A stretch of DNA of 64,000 bases from Blautia obeum ATCC 29174 (GTDB lineage Bacteria > Bacillota > Clostridia > Lachnospirales > Lachnospiraceae). The translations under genes were made by a program, and so were the position numbers. Shown piece by piece: positions 17,930-27,927 of this stretch. Within the stretch, counting starts at the first letter, position 1; each line of letters begins with the position of its first letter. The stretch spans positions 2,233,001 to 2,297,000 of the forward strand of contig NZ_CP102265.1 in assembly GCF_025147765.1 (NCBI RefSeq). Direction: 5' to 3'. The notes under the pieces were generated by a model. The model searched no databases and was not told the DNA's origin. It saw only the letters and a list, made by a program, of their open reading frames with translations.

Positions 17930-18010
17930 AAGCCGCGTGGCCAAGAAGGGGGAGTCCGAGGGGGAACTTCGGCCTTCGCAGACTGTGAGATACTTCCCCC
18001 TCGGGGTTTT
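17930..18010. repeat. GC-rich intergenic hairpin, candidate dispersed element
   Basis: Inside AT-rich surroundings lies a G+C-rich block with an 11-bp perfect inverted repeat CCGAGGGGGAA/TTCCCCCTCGG (17956-17966/17994-18004), a 27-nt loop containing CTTCGGCC, and GGGG then TTTT after the second arm. A related GGGGGAG lies just upstream. No coding potential is visible. It may be a member of a dispersed intergenic repeat or a second terminator; only one copy is seen here. Confidence 0.45.
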
Positions 18011-18082
18011 CATATTTCCCAAATATCAAAAAACAAAAATTTAACCCCAAAAAGTTCTATGCTTTTTCAAAAGCATGGGCTA

Positions 18083-21000
18083 TCAGGGCAGTTCCCTGTT
18101 GAGATTCTTCTGTGCCGTTGACAGCATCAGCTTAATTCTGTTCAGCTGGTTTACTTCACTTGCTCCAGGATCATAATCGATTGCCACGATATTGGCTTCC
18201 GGATGTTCTCTGCGGATTGCTTTGATAACACCCTTACCTACAATATGGTTCGGCAGACACGCAAACGGCTGAATACATACAATATTCGGTACGCCGCCAT
18301 GGATCAGTTCCATCATCTCACCGGTCAGGAACCATCCCTCACCAGTCTGATTACCCGGAGATACGATCGGTGATGCCATCTTTGCCAGATCGGCAACATT
18401 AGCAGCCGGTGTAAAGTGACGGCTCTGTGCAAGAGCTTCGTTCGCCGGTCCACGCAGCCATTCAATCGCTTTGATTCCCCAGTTTGCGATCGTTGCTTTA
18501 TTTTTCTTAAATCCAAGGAATTCACATTTGAAGTTCTGGTTATAGAAACAGTAATTGATAAAGTCGATCAGATCCGGGCAGACTGCCTCAGCGCCTTCTG
18601 CTTCCAGAAGTTCTGCCAGATGATTGTTTGCAGCCGGAAGGAATTTGACAAGGATTTCTCCAACGATACCAACTCGCGGTTTCTTTTCATCGCTGATCGG
18701 AATCAGGTCAAATTCATGTACCATCTCACGACACATCTTCTTAAACTGTCCATGGCTGACACTGCTGCCTTCCAGGAATGAGATTACTCTCTGTTCCCAG
18801 ATCTTGTGTTTGCGATTGACGATTCCCGGCTCCAGTTCATATGGGCGCATACGGTATACGCACTTCATCAGAATATCACCAAACACTGCACCATAGCAGA
18901 CACGTTTGATCAGTGGAAGTGTCAGTTTGAATCCCGGATTGCTCTCCAGCCCACTTAAGTTAATGGAAATAACCGGCACCTGCTCCATGCCTGCTTTCTT
19001 GAGGGCACGGCGGATAAATGCAATATAGTTGGATGCGCGACAGCCACCGCCTGTCTGAGACATAATAACGGCCGTCTTATTAAGGTCATATTTACCGGAA
19101 AGAAGAGCATCCATAACCTGTCCGACTACCATCAGAGACGGATAGCATGCATCATTATTTACATATTTCAGCCCAACATCAACAGCATGCTTATTATCAT
19201 TCGGAAGAACTTCCAGATGATAACCACAGGTATTAAAGGCTGCCTGTAAAATTCCAAAATGAAACGGTGACATCTGTGGGCACAGGATCGTATAATCCTT
19301 ACGCATCTGCTTTGTAAATACAACCTTTTCAATAGAAGACGGTTTGATCTCACGCTCCTTGTGCTGCGCCTCTTTTGCACGAAGTGCAGCGATCAGAGAA
19401 CGCACACGGATTCTTGCCGCACCAAGGTTGTTTACCTCATCAATCTTGAGACAGGTATAAATCTTTCCGCTGCCATCCAGGATCTCATAAACTTCATCTG
19501 TCGTAACGGCATCCAGACCACATCCAAAGGAATTCAGCTGAATCAGATCCAGATTATCCTGTGTTTTTACAAAGTTCGCTGCCGCATACAGACGCGAATG
19601 ATACATCCACTGGTCATTAACACGAATCGGTCTCTCTACCTTTGCAAGATGAGACACAGAATCCTCTGTTAATACCGCAATTCCATAGCTGTTGATCAGA
19701 TCCGGAATGCCATGATGAATTTCCGGATCAATATGATACGGACGACCGGCAAGGACGATTCCTCTACGTCCCGTCTCTTTCAGGTACCGAAGGGTTTCTT
19801 CTCCCTTCTTCTGCACATCCTTACGCACCTGTGCAAGTTCTTCCCATGCTGCATGTGCCGCTGCTTTGACCTCTTCTGCCGGAATATCCTTAAACACTTC
19901 AACCAGGCGATCCGTCAGAATTGCTTCTGTCGTAAATGCCATAAACGGATTCATAAATTTAATGCTCGGATCTTTCAGTTCATCCACGTTGTTCTTGATA
20001 TTTTCTGCATAGGATGTAACGATCGGGCAGTTGTAATGATTTACTGCATCTGGAAATTCATTACGCTCATATGGCACACATGGATAGAAAATAAACTTCA
20101 CACCTTTTTTGATCAGCCAGCTTATATGACCATGTGCCAGTTTTGCCGGATAACATTCTGATTCACTCGGGATAGATTCAATACCCAGTTCATATATCTT
20201 TCTGGTAGAAGTCGGTGAAAGTACCACTTCGTATTTCAGTTTCGTAAAGAATGTATACCAGAACGGATAGTTTTCAAACATATTCAGGACTCGTGGAATT
20301 CCCACCTGTCCTCTTGTTGCCTGATCCGGGCTTAACGGTTCATAAGAAAACAGTCTCTTATATTTATATTCATAAAGGTTCGGAACATGATCCTTGTTCT
20401 TCTCTTTACCAATTCCTCGCTCACAACGATTACCACTGACAAACTGACGTCCTCCGGTAAACTTGTTGATCGTCAGACGACAGTTATTGGTACATCCACG
20501 GCAATTCGCCATAGAAGTTGTATATTTCAGTTCATTGATCTTGTCAATAGAGAGCATGGTTGTTTCTTTGCCATCTTCATAACGCTCGCGCGCGATCAAT
20601 GCTGCACCAAATGCCCCCATGATGCCGGCGATATCCGGACGGATTGCTTCACAGTTGGCAATACGTTCAAAGCTTCGAAGAACTGCATCATTATAGAAGG
20701 TACCACCCTGTACAACGATATGCTTACCAAGTTCTGTCGCATCTGAAACTTTGATAACTTTGTAAAGAGCATTCTTAATAACCGAATATGCAAGACCTGC
20801 AGAAATATCAGATACCTCTGCTCCTTCCTTCTGTGCCTGTTTTACCTTGGAGTTCATAAATACCGTACAACGGGTTCCAAGATCGATCGGATGTTTTGCA
20901 TAAAGCGCAGCTTTTGCAAAATCCTGTACACTGTAATTCAGAGATTTGGCAAATGTTTCAATAAAAGATCCACAACCGGAAGAACAAGCTTCATTCAGCT

Positions 21001-22315
21001 GTACACTGTCAACCGTCTGGTTCTTGATCTTGATACATTTCATATCCTGACCACCAATATCCAGAATACAGTCAACTTCCGGATCAAAGAATGCTGCTGC
21101 ATAATAATGAGAAACCGTCTCAACTTCTCCCTCGTCCAGAAGAAGTGCTGCTTTGATCAGTGCCTCGCCATAACCGGTAGAACATGCATAAGCAATTCTG
21201 GCATCTTTCGGAAGTTTTGAATAAATCTCCTGAATTGAGCGGATTGCTGTTTTCAGTGGGCTTCCGTTATTATTACTGTAGAAAGAATACAGAAGACTTC
21301 CATCCTCGCCTACCAGAGCTGTCTTAGTCGTAGTGGAACCTGCATCGATACCGAGATAACAGTTCCCCTTATAAGAAGCAAGATCACCTGTAGCAACTTT
21401 ATAAGATGACTGGCGTTTATTAAACTCCTCATAGTCCTCTTCTGTTGCAAACAACGGATCCATACGCTCTACTTCGAAATCCATTTTAATGGAATGACGG
21501 AGTCTGTCTTTCAGTTCTGTCAGCGAAACAGTAACATCTTCCTTTGCATTCAGTGCAGAACCGATTGCTGCGAACAGATGAGAATTCTCCGGTACAATCG
21601 TATGTTCATCATCCAGCTTCAGTGTACGGATGAATGCTTTCTTTAATTCAGAAAGGAAATGCAGCGGACCACCAAGGAATGCTACATGTCCACGGATCGG
21701 CTTACCACATGCCAGTCCGGAGATTGTCTGATTGACAACCGCCTGGAAAATAGATGCTGACAGGTCTTCCTTCGTTGCACCCTCGTTGATCAGCGGCTGG
21801 ATATCTGTCTTCGCAAACACACCACAACGGGCAGCGATCGGATAAAGAGCTTTATAATTCTTTGCATATTCATTCAGGCCAGGTGCATCCGTCTGAAGCA
21901 GGGATGCCATCTGGTCAATAAAGGAACCTGTACCGCCGGCACAGATACCGTTCATTCGCTGTTCAATATTACCGCCTTCAAAATAAATGATCTTGGCATC
22001 TTCTCCGCCAAGCTCAATAGCAACATCTGTCTGCGGAGCCATCTTCTGAAGAGATGTAGACACGGCAATAACTTCCTGCACAAACGGAATCTCCAGATGA
22101 TTCGCAAGTGTCAGTCCACCGGATCCTGTAATTACAGGACATAATGTCATTTCTCCAAGCTGCTTTTCTGCTTTTTCCAGAAGATCTGCCAGTGTCTCCT
22201 GAATGTTCGCAAAATGACGTTCATAGTCCGCAAACAAAAGCCTGTCATTTTCATCAAGAATCGCGATCTTTACTGTAGTAGATCCGATATCAATTCCCAA
22301 TGTATATGTATTCAA
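18083..22315 (-). CDS. Giant 2-hydroxyacyl-CoA dehydratase activase-type protein
   Basis: A 1410-residue protein of the BadF/BadG/HgdC class. The start is a TTG at 22315, 8 nt after GAGGAGG; longer in-frame starts lack a ribosome site and family similarity. It contains two ASKHA ATPase domains (GIDIGSTTVK near residue 6; GIDAGSTTTK near 325), a Cys segment CRGCTNNC plus NRCERG (about 620-650) that could hold an iron-sulfur cluster, a DUF2229 region (FENYPFWYTFF...SECYPAKLAHGH), and a C-terminal HgdB-like half. The classical activator HgdC drives electrons into 2-hydroxyacyl-CoA dehydratases by ATP hydrolysis. This fused form is widespread in clostridia but its substrate is not established. 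It stands alone, with no dehydratase partner nearby. Confidence 0.88.
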   Translation of the reverse strand: MNTYTLGIDIGSTTVKIAILDENDRLLFADYERHFANIQETLADLLEKAEKQLGEMTLCPVITGSGGLTLANHLEIPFVQEVIAVSTSLQKMAPQTDVAIELGGEDAKIIYFEGGNIEQRMNGICAGGTGSFIDQMASLLQTDAPGLNEYAKNYKALYPIAARCGVFAKTDIQPLINEGATKEDLSASIFQAVVNQTISGLACGKPIRGHVAFLGGPLHFLSELKKAFIRTLKLDDEHTIVPENSHLFAAIGSALNAKEDVTVSLTELKDRLRHSIKMDFEVERMDPLFATEEDYEEFNKRQSSYKVATGDLASYKGNCYLGIDAGSTTTKTALVGEDGSLLYSFYSNNNGSPLKTAIRSIQEIYSKLPKDARIAYACSTGYGEALIKAALLLDEGEVETVSHYYAAAFFDPEVDCILDIGGQDMKCIKIKNQTVDSVQLNEACSSGCGSFIETFAKSLNYSVQDFAKAALYAKHPIDLGTRCTVFMNSKVKQAQKEGAEVSDISAGLAYSVIKNALYKVIKVSDATELGKHIVVQGGTFYNDAVLRSFERIANCEAIRPDIAGIMGAFGAALIARERYEDGKETTMLSIDKINELKYTTSMANCRGCTNNCRLTINKFTGGRQFVSGNRCERGIGKEKNKDHVPNLYEYKYKRLFSYEPLSPDQATRGQVGIPRVLNMFENYPFWYTFFTKLKYEVVLSPTSTRKIYELGIESIPSESECYPAKLAHGHISWLIKKGVKFIFYPCVPYERNEFPDAVNHYNCPIVTSYAENIKNNVDELKDPSIKFMNPFMAFTTEAILTDRLVEVFKDIPAEEVKAAAHAAWEELAQVRKDVQKKGEETLRYLKETGRRGIVLAGRPYHIDPEIHHGIPDLINSYGIAVLTEDSVSHLAKVERPIRVNDQWMYHSRLYAAANFVKTQDNLDLIQLNSFGCGLDAVTTDEVYEILDGSGKIYTCLKIDEVNNLGAARIRVRSLIAALRAKEAQHKEREIKPSSIEKVVFTKQMRKDYTILCPQMSPFHFGILQAAFNTCGYHLEVLPNDNKHAVDVGLKYVNNDACYPSLMVVGQVMDALLSGKYDLNKTAVIMSQTGGGCRASNYIAFIRRALKKAGMEQVPVISINLSGLESNPGFKLTLPLIKRVCYGAVFGDILMKCVYRMRPYELEPGIVNRKHKIWEQRVISFLEGSSVSHGQFKKMCREMVHEFDLIPISDEKKPRVGIVGEILVKFLPAANNHLAELLEAEGAEAVCPDLIDFINYCFYNQNFKCEFLGFKKNKATIANWGIKAIEWLRGPANEALAQSRHFTPAANVADLAKMASPIVSPGNQTGEGWFLTGEMMELIHGGVPNIVCIQPFACLPNHIVGKGVIKAIRREHPEANIVAIDYDPGASEVNQLNRIKLMLSTAQKNLNRELP

Positions 22316-22504
22316 TAAATCGACCTCCTCGTCAAAACTGTATATATACAGATATGAATATAACGTGTTCTTTCTTATTAAAAGTATTTCTCCAAAATCG
22401 AATTCCGTAACATTATACGACAAAGTTTTACAAATGACAATGACCAAGTTTCACAATTTGTCGCATATTCATTCCCCAAATTAATTTGAGTGTCAAATTT
22501 TATA

Positions 22505-22545
22505 ACAAAAAAGGATATCTGTTGAAATACCCAACAGATATCCTG
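22505..22545 (-). terminator. Terminator after the flippase gene
   Basis: A 13-bp perfect stem AGGATATCTGTTG/CAACAGATATCCT (22512-22524/22532-22544) with T6 on the minus strand. Confidence 0.9.
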
Positions 22546-22584
22546 TATTTTCCGTATTTTATCATTTGAAAAACTTGTTTTCCC

Positions 22585-24201
22585 TTATCTTCTGATTCTC
22601 TGTGCGATTCGAACAAGATATGCCCCGCCAGGCATTCTGGAAAGCCGCTCGGATGCTGTCTTATCAACCAGGATATAAACCAGGAAATACGCTGCTGCTG
22701 CCAGAATGATCGATACACCCAGGCAGATGATATTAGATGGTAAGATTGCATGAAAGCCATAATAAACACCAGCTGCCACGACACCCATCACTGCAGAAGC
22801 GATCAGCGGACTTACGTAAGCCGCCTTCCATGGGTTCTTATATTCCAGATATTTTTTCATAAAGAAATCATTCATCACGCATACAACGATTGCATACACG
22901 ATCATAGCAACCAGCAATGCATAAATACCCAGGTCAGTGAACATCAGAAGCGCAACAACTACAATCACATCTACAACCAGCGCAACTGCTGCTGTGATCA
23001 TAGGGATCTTCGGTTTACCAATTCCCTGAAGTACTCCATTGGAAATGTTGGACATTCCATTCAGAAGTATCGTAAAGGATCCAAGCATCAAAAGCTTTCC
23101 GGCCACACCATTTGTTCCTCCAAACAGCAGTAATACGATTGGCTGTGCAAGCACTGCCAGTCCTACCGCGCATGGAATAGAAATGAACATGGACAACTGC
23201 ACGGTCTGGTCCACTCTTCTCCTTGTTTCATCAATATCTCCCGTTGCATACAGTGCAGATACCTCCGGGATCATTGAAGTCGGTGCTGCACTTGAAAGCG
23301 TCAAAGGAATATTGATAATACTCATAAAGTAGGTCGCATATTCTGCATACATCATACTGATCATATCTGCATTTACACCATGTTTGCCCATGATCTCAGA
23401 ATACAGAACTCCATTCAGATAACCATTAATATTATAGATAAATGAGCTCAGGATGATTGGAGAAACGATCAGAATAATCAGCTTCAGAATCTCGCCATAA
23501 GACTCCTCATCATGATAATGATCATGTCTGACTCTGCATTTGATCGCATTCCGATTAACACCATATACCAAGAGCATAAACAACAGTGCGATCACGACAC
23601 CTGCTGTCGTACCAACAGTAGACCCGGCGGCTCCCCATTTTGCCACACTTCCATCTGTACCATCGGCAAAATATTTAATGAACATCCAGGCTGCGATCAG
23701 ACTGACTGCCGCATTAAAAATTTGTTCCAGTATCTGCGAGATCGAAGTTGGCATCATATTACGGTATGCCTGAAAATATCCTCTGTATACACCCAGGATT
23801 CCAGAAAGGAAAATCGTTGGTGATAAGATCTGCAATGCCAGTACTGCATTCGGCTGATTGCTCGGAATAATAAATCTTGCCCCAAATAAACACACCAGTG
23901 CTACGATTCCACCTACGATTGCCGCATAGATCAGAGATCCATGAAAAATCTTCTGGGCATTTTTGTAATCTTTTAAAGCAATTCGTTCTGAGATCAGTTT
24001 GGAAACTGCCTGTGGAATGCTGAAGGATGCAATCATCAGAAGAATCATATAGGCATTCTGGGCAAGGCTGATATATCCCATTCCCATATTGCCTACAATT
24101 GATGAAAGCGGGCTCTTATAAAGAAGACCGATGACCTTGGAGATCATTGCCGCAACCATCAAGAAAGATGCATTTTTTACTAAGTTGTTCTTCTGGTTCA
24201 T
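22585..24201 (-). CDS. MurJ/SpoVB-like polysaccharide or lipid II flippase
   Basis: A 538-residue polytopic membrane protein of the MVF/MATE-like flippase superfamily, with about 14 hydrophobic segments. The N-terminus ASFLMVAAMISKVIGLLYK and YISLAQNAYMILLMIASFSIPQAVSKLI follow the SpoVB/YtgP pattern. Members export lipid-linked cell-wall precursors or act in spore cortex synthesis. Which of the two cannot be told here. It is 2 bp from ung, so the two are co-transcribed. Confidence 0.85.
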   Translation of the reverse strand: MNQKNNLVKNASFLMVAAMISKVIGLLYKSPLSSIVGNMGMGYISLAQNAYMILLMIASFSIPQAVSKLISERIALKDYKNAQKIFHGSLIYAAIVGGIVALVCLFGARFIIPSNQPNAVLALQILSPTIFLSGILGVYRGYFQAYRNMMPTSISQILEQIFNAAVSLIAAWMFIKYFADGTDGSVAKWGAAGSTVGTTAGVVIALLFMLLVYGVNRNAIKCRVRHDHYHDEESYGEILKLIILIVSPIILSSFIYNINGYLNGVLYSEIMGKHGVNADMISMMYAEYATYFMSIINIPLTLSSAAPTSMIPEVSALYATGDIDETRRRVDQTVQLSMFISIPCAVGLAVLAQPIVLLLFGGTNGVAGKLLMLGSFTILLNGMSNISNGVLQGIGKPKIPMITAAVALVVDVIVVVALLMFTDLGIYALLVAMIVYAIVVCVMNDFFMKKYLEYKNPWKAAYVSPLIASAVMGVVAAGVYYGFHAILPSNIICLGVSIILAAAAYFLVYILVDKTASERLSRMPGGAYLVRIAQRIRR

Positions 24202-24203
24202 GT

Positions 24204-24899
24204 TTACTCCTTAATTTCCTGCTGTTCTTTATTTTCAATCTGCCAGTCGATCGACTCCAAACCATTCTGAATCAGAAATTCATTTGTTTTGCTGAAATGT
24301 CTGCATCCAAAAAATCCTCTGTATGCAGAGAGCGGACTCGGATGCGGTGCTTCCAGAATCAGATGTTTCGGATTAGTCAGCATAGATTTTTTCATCTGTG
24401 CCGGTCTTCCCCAAAGGAGAAATACAATTGGACGATCCTGCTCATTCAGAATACCAATTGCAGCATCGGTAAACTGCTCCCATCCAATACCTCTGTGAGA
24501 ATTCGCCTGATGCGCCCGCACAGTCAGGACCGTGTTAAGCATTAAAACACCCTGCCTGGCCCATTTTTCCAGATAACCGTTATCCGGGATATAGCATCCC
24601 AGATCATCATGGAGTTCCTGATAGATATTAACCAGCGATGGCGGGATCTCTACATCTCTTTTTACAGAGAAACATAACCCATGGGCCTGTCCATCATTGT
24701 GATACGGATCCTGTCCGAGAATCACAACTTTTACCTGACTTAGTGGTGTGAAATGAAATGCATTAAACATATCATCTGCCGGAGGAAAGATCTTGTGTGT
24801 CTGATATTCCTGCATCACTGTTTTGTATAGTTTCGCATAATATGGCTGATGGAATTCGCCTTTCAATGCTTCCAGCCATTCTCCTGATAAAGGAGCCAT
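24204..24899 (-). CDS. ung: Uracil-DNA glycosylase
   Basis: A 231-residue family-1 UDG that removes uracil from DNA. The water-activating motif GQDPYHNDGQAHGLCFSV (catalytic Asp) lies near residue 62 and the Leu-loop HPSPLSAYRGFFGCRHFSKTN near 185 (His), here given as HPSPLSAYRGFFGCRHF. Length is normal and GAGGTG precedes the ATG. It sits between hisF and the flippase in a tight same-strand run, a mixed-function operon. Confidence 0.96.
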   Translation of the reverse strand: MAPLSGEWLEALKGEFHQPYYAKLYKTVMQEYQTHKIFPPADDMFNAFHFTPLSQVKVVILGQDPYHNDGQAHGLCFSVKRDVEIPPSLVNIYQELHDDLGCYIPDNGYLEKWARQGVLMLNTVLTVRAHQANSHRGIGWEQFTDAAIGILNEQDRPIVFLLWGRPAQMKKSMLTNPKHLILEAPHPSPLSAYRGFFGCRHFSKTNEFLIQNGLESIDWQIENKEQQEIKE

Positions 24900-24913
24900 G
24901 TTTCTTTCACCTC

Positions 24914-25672
24914 TTATCTTCTTACGGAGATTCCTCTGTCTGCCAGATAATCTTTCACCTGACTGATCTCCAGTTCTTTATAATGGAATAAAGATGCTGC
25001 AAGTGCTGCATCTGCGCCACCCTCTGTCAGAGCATCATAAAAATGTTCCAGAGTCCCGGCTCCACCGGAGGCAATAACCGGAATGCTGACTGCATCTGAA
25101 ATTGCACGTGTCAGTTCGATGTCATAACCCGATTTTGTTCCATCACAGTCCATGCTGGTAAGAAGGATTTCCCCTGCTCCCAGTGCCTCTGCCTTTTTGG
25201 CCCATTCAATCGCATCCAATCCTGTATCAAGACGTCCGCCATGTTTGTAGATATTCCAGCCACCTCCCGGTCTTCTCTTGGCATCTATAGCAAGCACTAC
25301 ACACTGACTGCCGAATTTCTCTGCTGCTTCACGAATCAGCTCCGGACGGTCTATTGCAGCAGAATTCACAGAAATCTTATCTGCACCCTCCCGGAGAAGC
25401 TTCTTAAAATCATCCACGGTACGAATTCCTCCGCCAACCGTAAATGGAATAAATACACAGGCAGCTACTTTACGCACCATATCAACTACCGTATCACGTT
25501 CTTCACAGGATGCTGTGATATCCAGGAAAACCAGCTCATCTGCTCCTGCTGCATCATATGCTTTTGCAATCTCAACCGGATCACCGGCATCTTTCAGGTC
25601 CACAAAATTAACGCCCTTAACCACCCGGCCTTTATTGACATCCAGACAGGGAATGATTCTCTTGGTAAACAT
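24914..25672 (-). CDS. hisF: Imidazole glycerol phosphate synthase, cyclase subunit
   Basis: A 252-residue TIM barrel that uses ammonia from HisH to form imidazole glycerol phosphate and AICAR, linking histidine and purine synthesis. Both catalytic aspartates are present (IIPCLDVNKGRVVKGV; VVLAIDAKRR), as are the phosphate loops. The ATG at 25672 is chosen for AAGGAGG and for the canonical MFTKRIIPCLDV start. Only one base separates it from the hisH stop. Confidence 0.96.
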   Translation of the reverse strand: MFTKRIIPCLDVNKGRVVKGVNFVDLKDAGDPVEIAKAYDAAGADELVFLDITASCEERDTVVDMVRKVAACVFIPFTVGGGIRTVDDFKKLLREGADKISVNSAAIDRPELIREAAEKFGSQCVVLAIDAKRRPGGGWNIYKHGGRLDTGLDAIEWAKKAEALGAGEILLTSMDCDGTKSGYDIELTRAISDAVSIPVIASGGAGTLEHFYDALTEGGADAALAASLFHYKELEISQVKDYLADRGISVRR

Positions 25673-25673
25673 A

Positions 25674-26294
25674 TCAGTTCCCCTCCTTTTCCAGTTTCGC
25701 AAAATTTTCCAGGATCTTGAGGCCGTATCTGCTGCTCTTCTCCGGATGGAACTGGCATGCAAATACATTTCCCTTTTCAACAGATGCATGGATTGTTGTG
25801 CTGTAGTCTGTCACTGCCTTTACGATCTCCGGTTCTTCTGCATGCAGATAATAGGAATGTACAAAATATACATATGTGTCCTCTGGAATTCCCTGAAACA
25901 GTCTTCCGTTATTCTGCAGATGCAGCGAATTCCATCCCATATGTGGAATCTTAAGTCCTTCTGCCGGTGGAATTCTCAGAATTTTTCCTTTCAGAATACC
26001 AATACCCTCTACTCCCGGTGTCTCTTCACTGCTCTCAAAAAGCAGCTGCAGTCCCAGACAGATTCCAAGGAACGGCGTATTATTTTTTACCATATCTTTA
26101 ATGACCGGTACCAGATTGTATCTGTGCAGATTCTCCATTGCCTGTCCAAAGCTTCCAACGCCCGGAAGGATCGCTTTATCTGCTTTTAAAAGCACCTCTG
26201 GATCCCGGGAAACGATCGTCTCCTCCCCAATATATGCAAGTGCTTTTTCTACGCTTTTGATGTTACCCGCATCGTAGTCGATGATTCCTATCAT
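25674..26294 (-). CDS. hisH: Imidazole glycerol phosphate synthase, glutaminase subunit
   Basis: A class-I glutamine amidotransferase of 206 residues delivering ammonia to HisF. It has the start IGIIDYDAGNIKSV, the nucleophile Cys in LGICLGLQLLFE, and the His/Glu pair in QFHPEKSS. The start at 26294 matches the family; in-frame upstream ATGs have weaker ribosome sites. The rest of the his pathway is not in the window. Confidence 0.94.
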   Translation of the reverse strand: MIGIIDYDAGNIKSVEKALAYIGEETIVSRDPEVLLKADKAILPGVGSFGQAMENLHRYNLVPVIKDMVKNNTPFLGICLGLQLLFESSEETPGVEGIGILKGKILRIPPAEGLKIPHMGWNSLHLQNNGRLFQGIPEDTYVYFVHSYYLHAEEPEIVKAVTDYSTTIHASVEKGNVFACQFHPEKSSRYGLKILENFAKLEKEGN

Positions 26295-26340
26295 TTGTCT
26301 CTCACATCCTGTCTTCATTGATATTATTCCAGTATAACCC

Positions 26341-26381
26341 AAAAAAAGACAGATGCAAAGCGATTTCTTTACATCTGTCTC
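26341..26381 (-). terminator. Terminator after the histidine kinase
   Basis: The stem AGACAGATG/CATCTGTCT (26347-26355/26372-26380) is followed by T6 on the minus strand. It separates the two-component genes from hisH. Confidence 0.85.
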
Positions 26382-26394
26382 GATTTGTGCTGTT

Positions 26395-27927
26395 TTACTG
26401 ATTCTTTCTGTCTAACGTGAACCAGAATTCCACACCATTATCATAGTTCTGCACTCCATACTGCTGATGGAGGCCTTCCATAATCGCCTTAACGATAGAT
26501 AATCCAATACCGCTGCCACCATATTCTCTGGTTCTCGCCTTATCTACCTTGTAGAATTTATTCCAGAGATTCGGGATATCTTCCTCCGGTATCGGTGTAC
26601 CTGTATTAAATACCGTTACTTTCACATGGTTCTCCTCTGTCAGAACACGGATCTCGATCTCTTTTTCTCCATCCAGATGATTCAATGCATTGCTTGTATA
26701 ATTTGTCACGACTTCTTCAATTTTAAATTCATCTGCCCATACATAGACAGGCTTTTCTGCATCAAAGCTGACCTTTGCCTCTTTTTGCTGGATCATGATA
26801 TCCATAGACTGCAGAACCCCCCGTATCAGAGTGACAATATCAAAGCGTTCTACGGTCATTTCATCTCTTCCGGATTCCAGCTGATTCAAAGTAAGAAGGT
26901 TACGAACCAGCTTATTCATCTTGGATGCCTCATCCATGATAACATCGCAGTAAAACTCCCGGCTTTCCGGATCTTCGGAAATATTTTCTTTCAGTCCTTC
27001 TGCATATCCCTGAACCAGCGCGATCGGAGTTTTCAGCTCATGAGAAACATTATTCAGGAACTCCTGTCTCATCTGATCGATTCGTTCTTTATTCTCAATA
27101 TCTTTCTGTAATTCATTGTTTGCAGATTTCAACTCTGAAATCGTCTTTTCCAACTGTTCAGACATACGGTTGAAATTTTCTCCCAGCTCATCGATCTCAT
27201 TTCCGGCATGGCTCTGATATTTGGTCTCAAAATCCAGTTCACTCATCTTCGTGGAAAGCAGTGTCAATTCACTGATCGGACGCGTGATTCTCTTTGTCAC
27301 AAACCAGATCACAAATCCACTGACCACAATGATCAAAATGCCAACATAGAAATAAAATTTATTCGATATGGAAACGCTCTCACGTATGCTCTCCAGTGGC
27401 GTTCGGATCAGAAAATAGCAGCCATTTTTGAGTTCTCCCCAACTCTCCACATATTCCATTCCGGCAAAGCGGTCCCTCACCTGCTGTATAACATAATTCT
27501 CATTTTGCTGGAGTGTTTTTGCATGATCATCCTTTTTCTGATCCAGATCATAAGCATAACCGACCAGCCGGGCCTCCAGAAGATCTTCATTGCTTCCGAC
27601 AGAACATACTGTCTGTCCATCTGCTGTGATCACTACCCAGGTAAGATTATTCTCTGAACTGTCTTTAAACATTTCATCAGAAATATCTGCACTGCATTTT
27701 CCATCTGAGTCTGTTGTCATCTTCAGCGCCTCGAGATTTTTTACAGCTTCCTGTAATACATCTGTCTTTTTGCTGATATAATAATGTTCCAGAAAAAGTC
27801 CATTGATCACGGTTGTGATCACCATGGAGAGCAGGAATAGTCCGATAAACCAGAATTCAATCTGCTGTCTCAGCGGATGAAACTTCCTTTTTTCTGACTT
27901 TCCTGCCGTTTTCTTCTTTGGTTTCAT
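26395..27927 (-). CDS. Membrane sensor histidine kinase
   Basis: A 510-residue kinase. A basic N-terminus leads to membrane segments at about 25-46 and 191-211 enclosing a 145-residue extracellular sensor; a HAMP linker (about 212-262), a short coiled coil, a HisKA domain with phosphoacceptor His296 in NNVSHELKTPIALVQGYAEG, and a HATPase domain with GSGIGLSIVKAI follow. The signal is unknown. It overlaps the regulator gene by 4 bp. Confidence 0.94.
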   Translation of the reverse strand: MKPKKKTAGKSEKRKFHPLRQQIEFWFIGLFLLSMVITTVINGLFLEHYYISKKTDVLQEAVKNLEALKMTTDSDGKCSADISDEMFKDSSENNLTWVVITADGQTVCSVGSNEDLLEARLVGYAYDLDQKKDDHAKTLQQNENYVIQQVRDRFAGMEYVESWGELKNGCYFLIRTPLESIRESVSISNKFYFYVGILIIVVSGFVIWFVTKRITRPISELTLLSTKMSELDFETKYQSHAGNEIDELGENFNRMSEQLEKTISELKSANNELQKDIENKERIDQMRQEFLNNVSHELKTPIALVQGYAEGLKENISEDPESREFYCDVIMDEASKMNKLVRNLLTLNQLESGRDEMTVERFDIVTLIRGVLQSMDIMIQQKEAKVSFDAEKPVYVWADEFKIEEVVTNYTSNALNHLDGEKEIEIRVLTEENHVKVTVFNTGTPIPEEDIPNLWNKFYKVDKARTREYGGSGIGLSIVKAIMEGLHQQYGVQNYDNGVEFWFTLDRKNQ

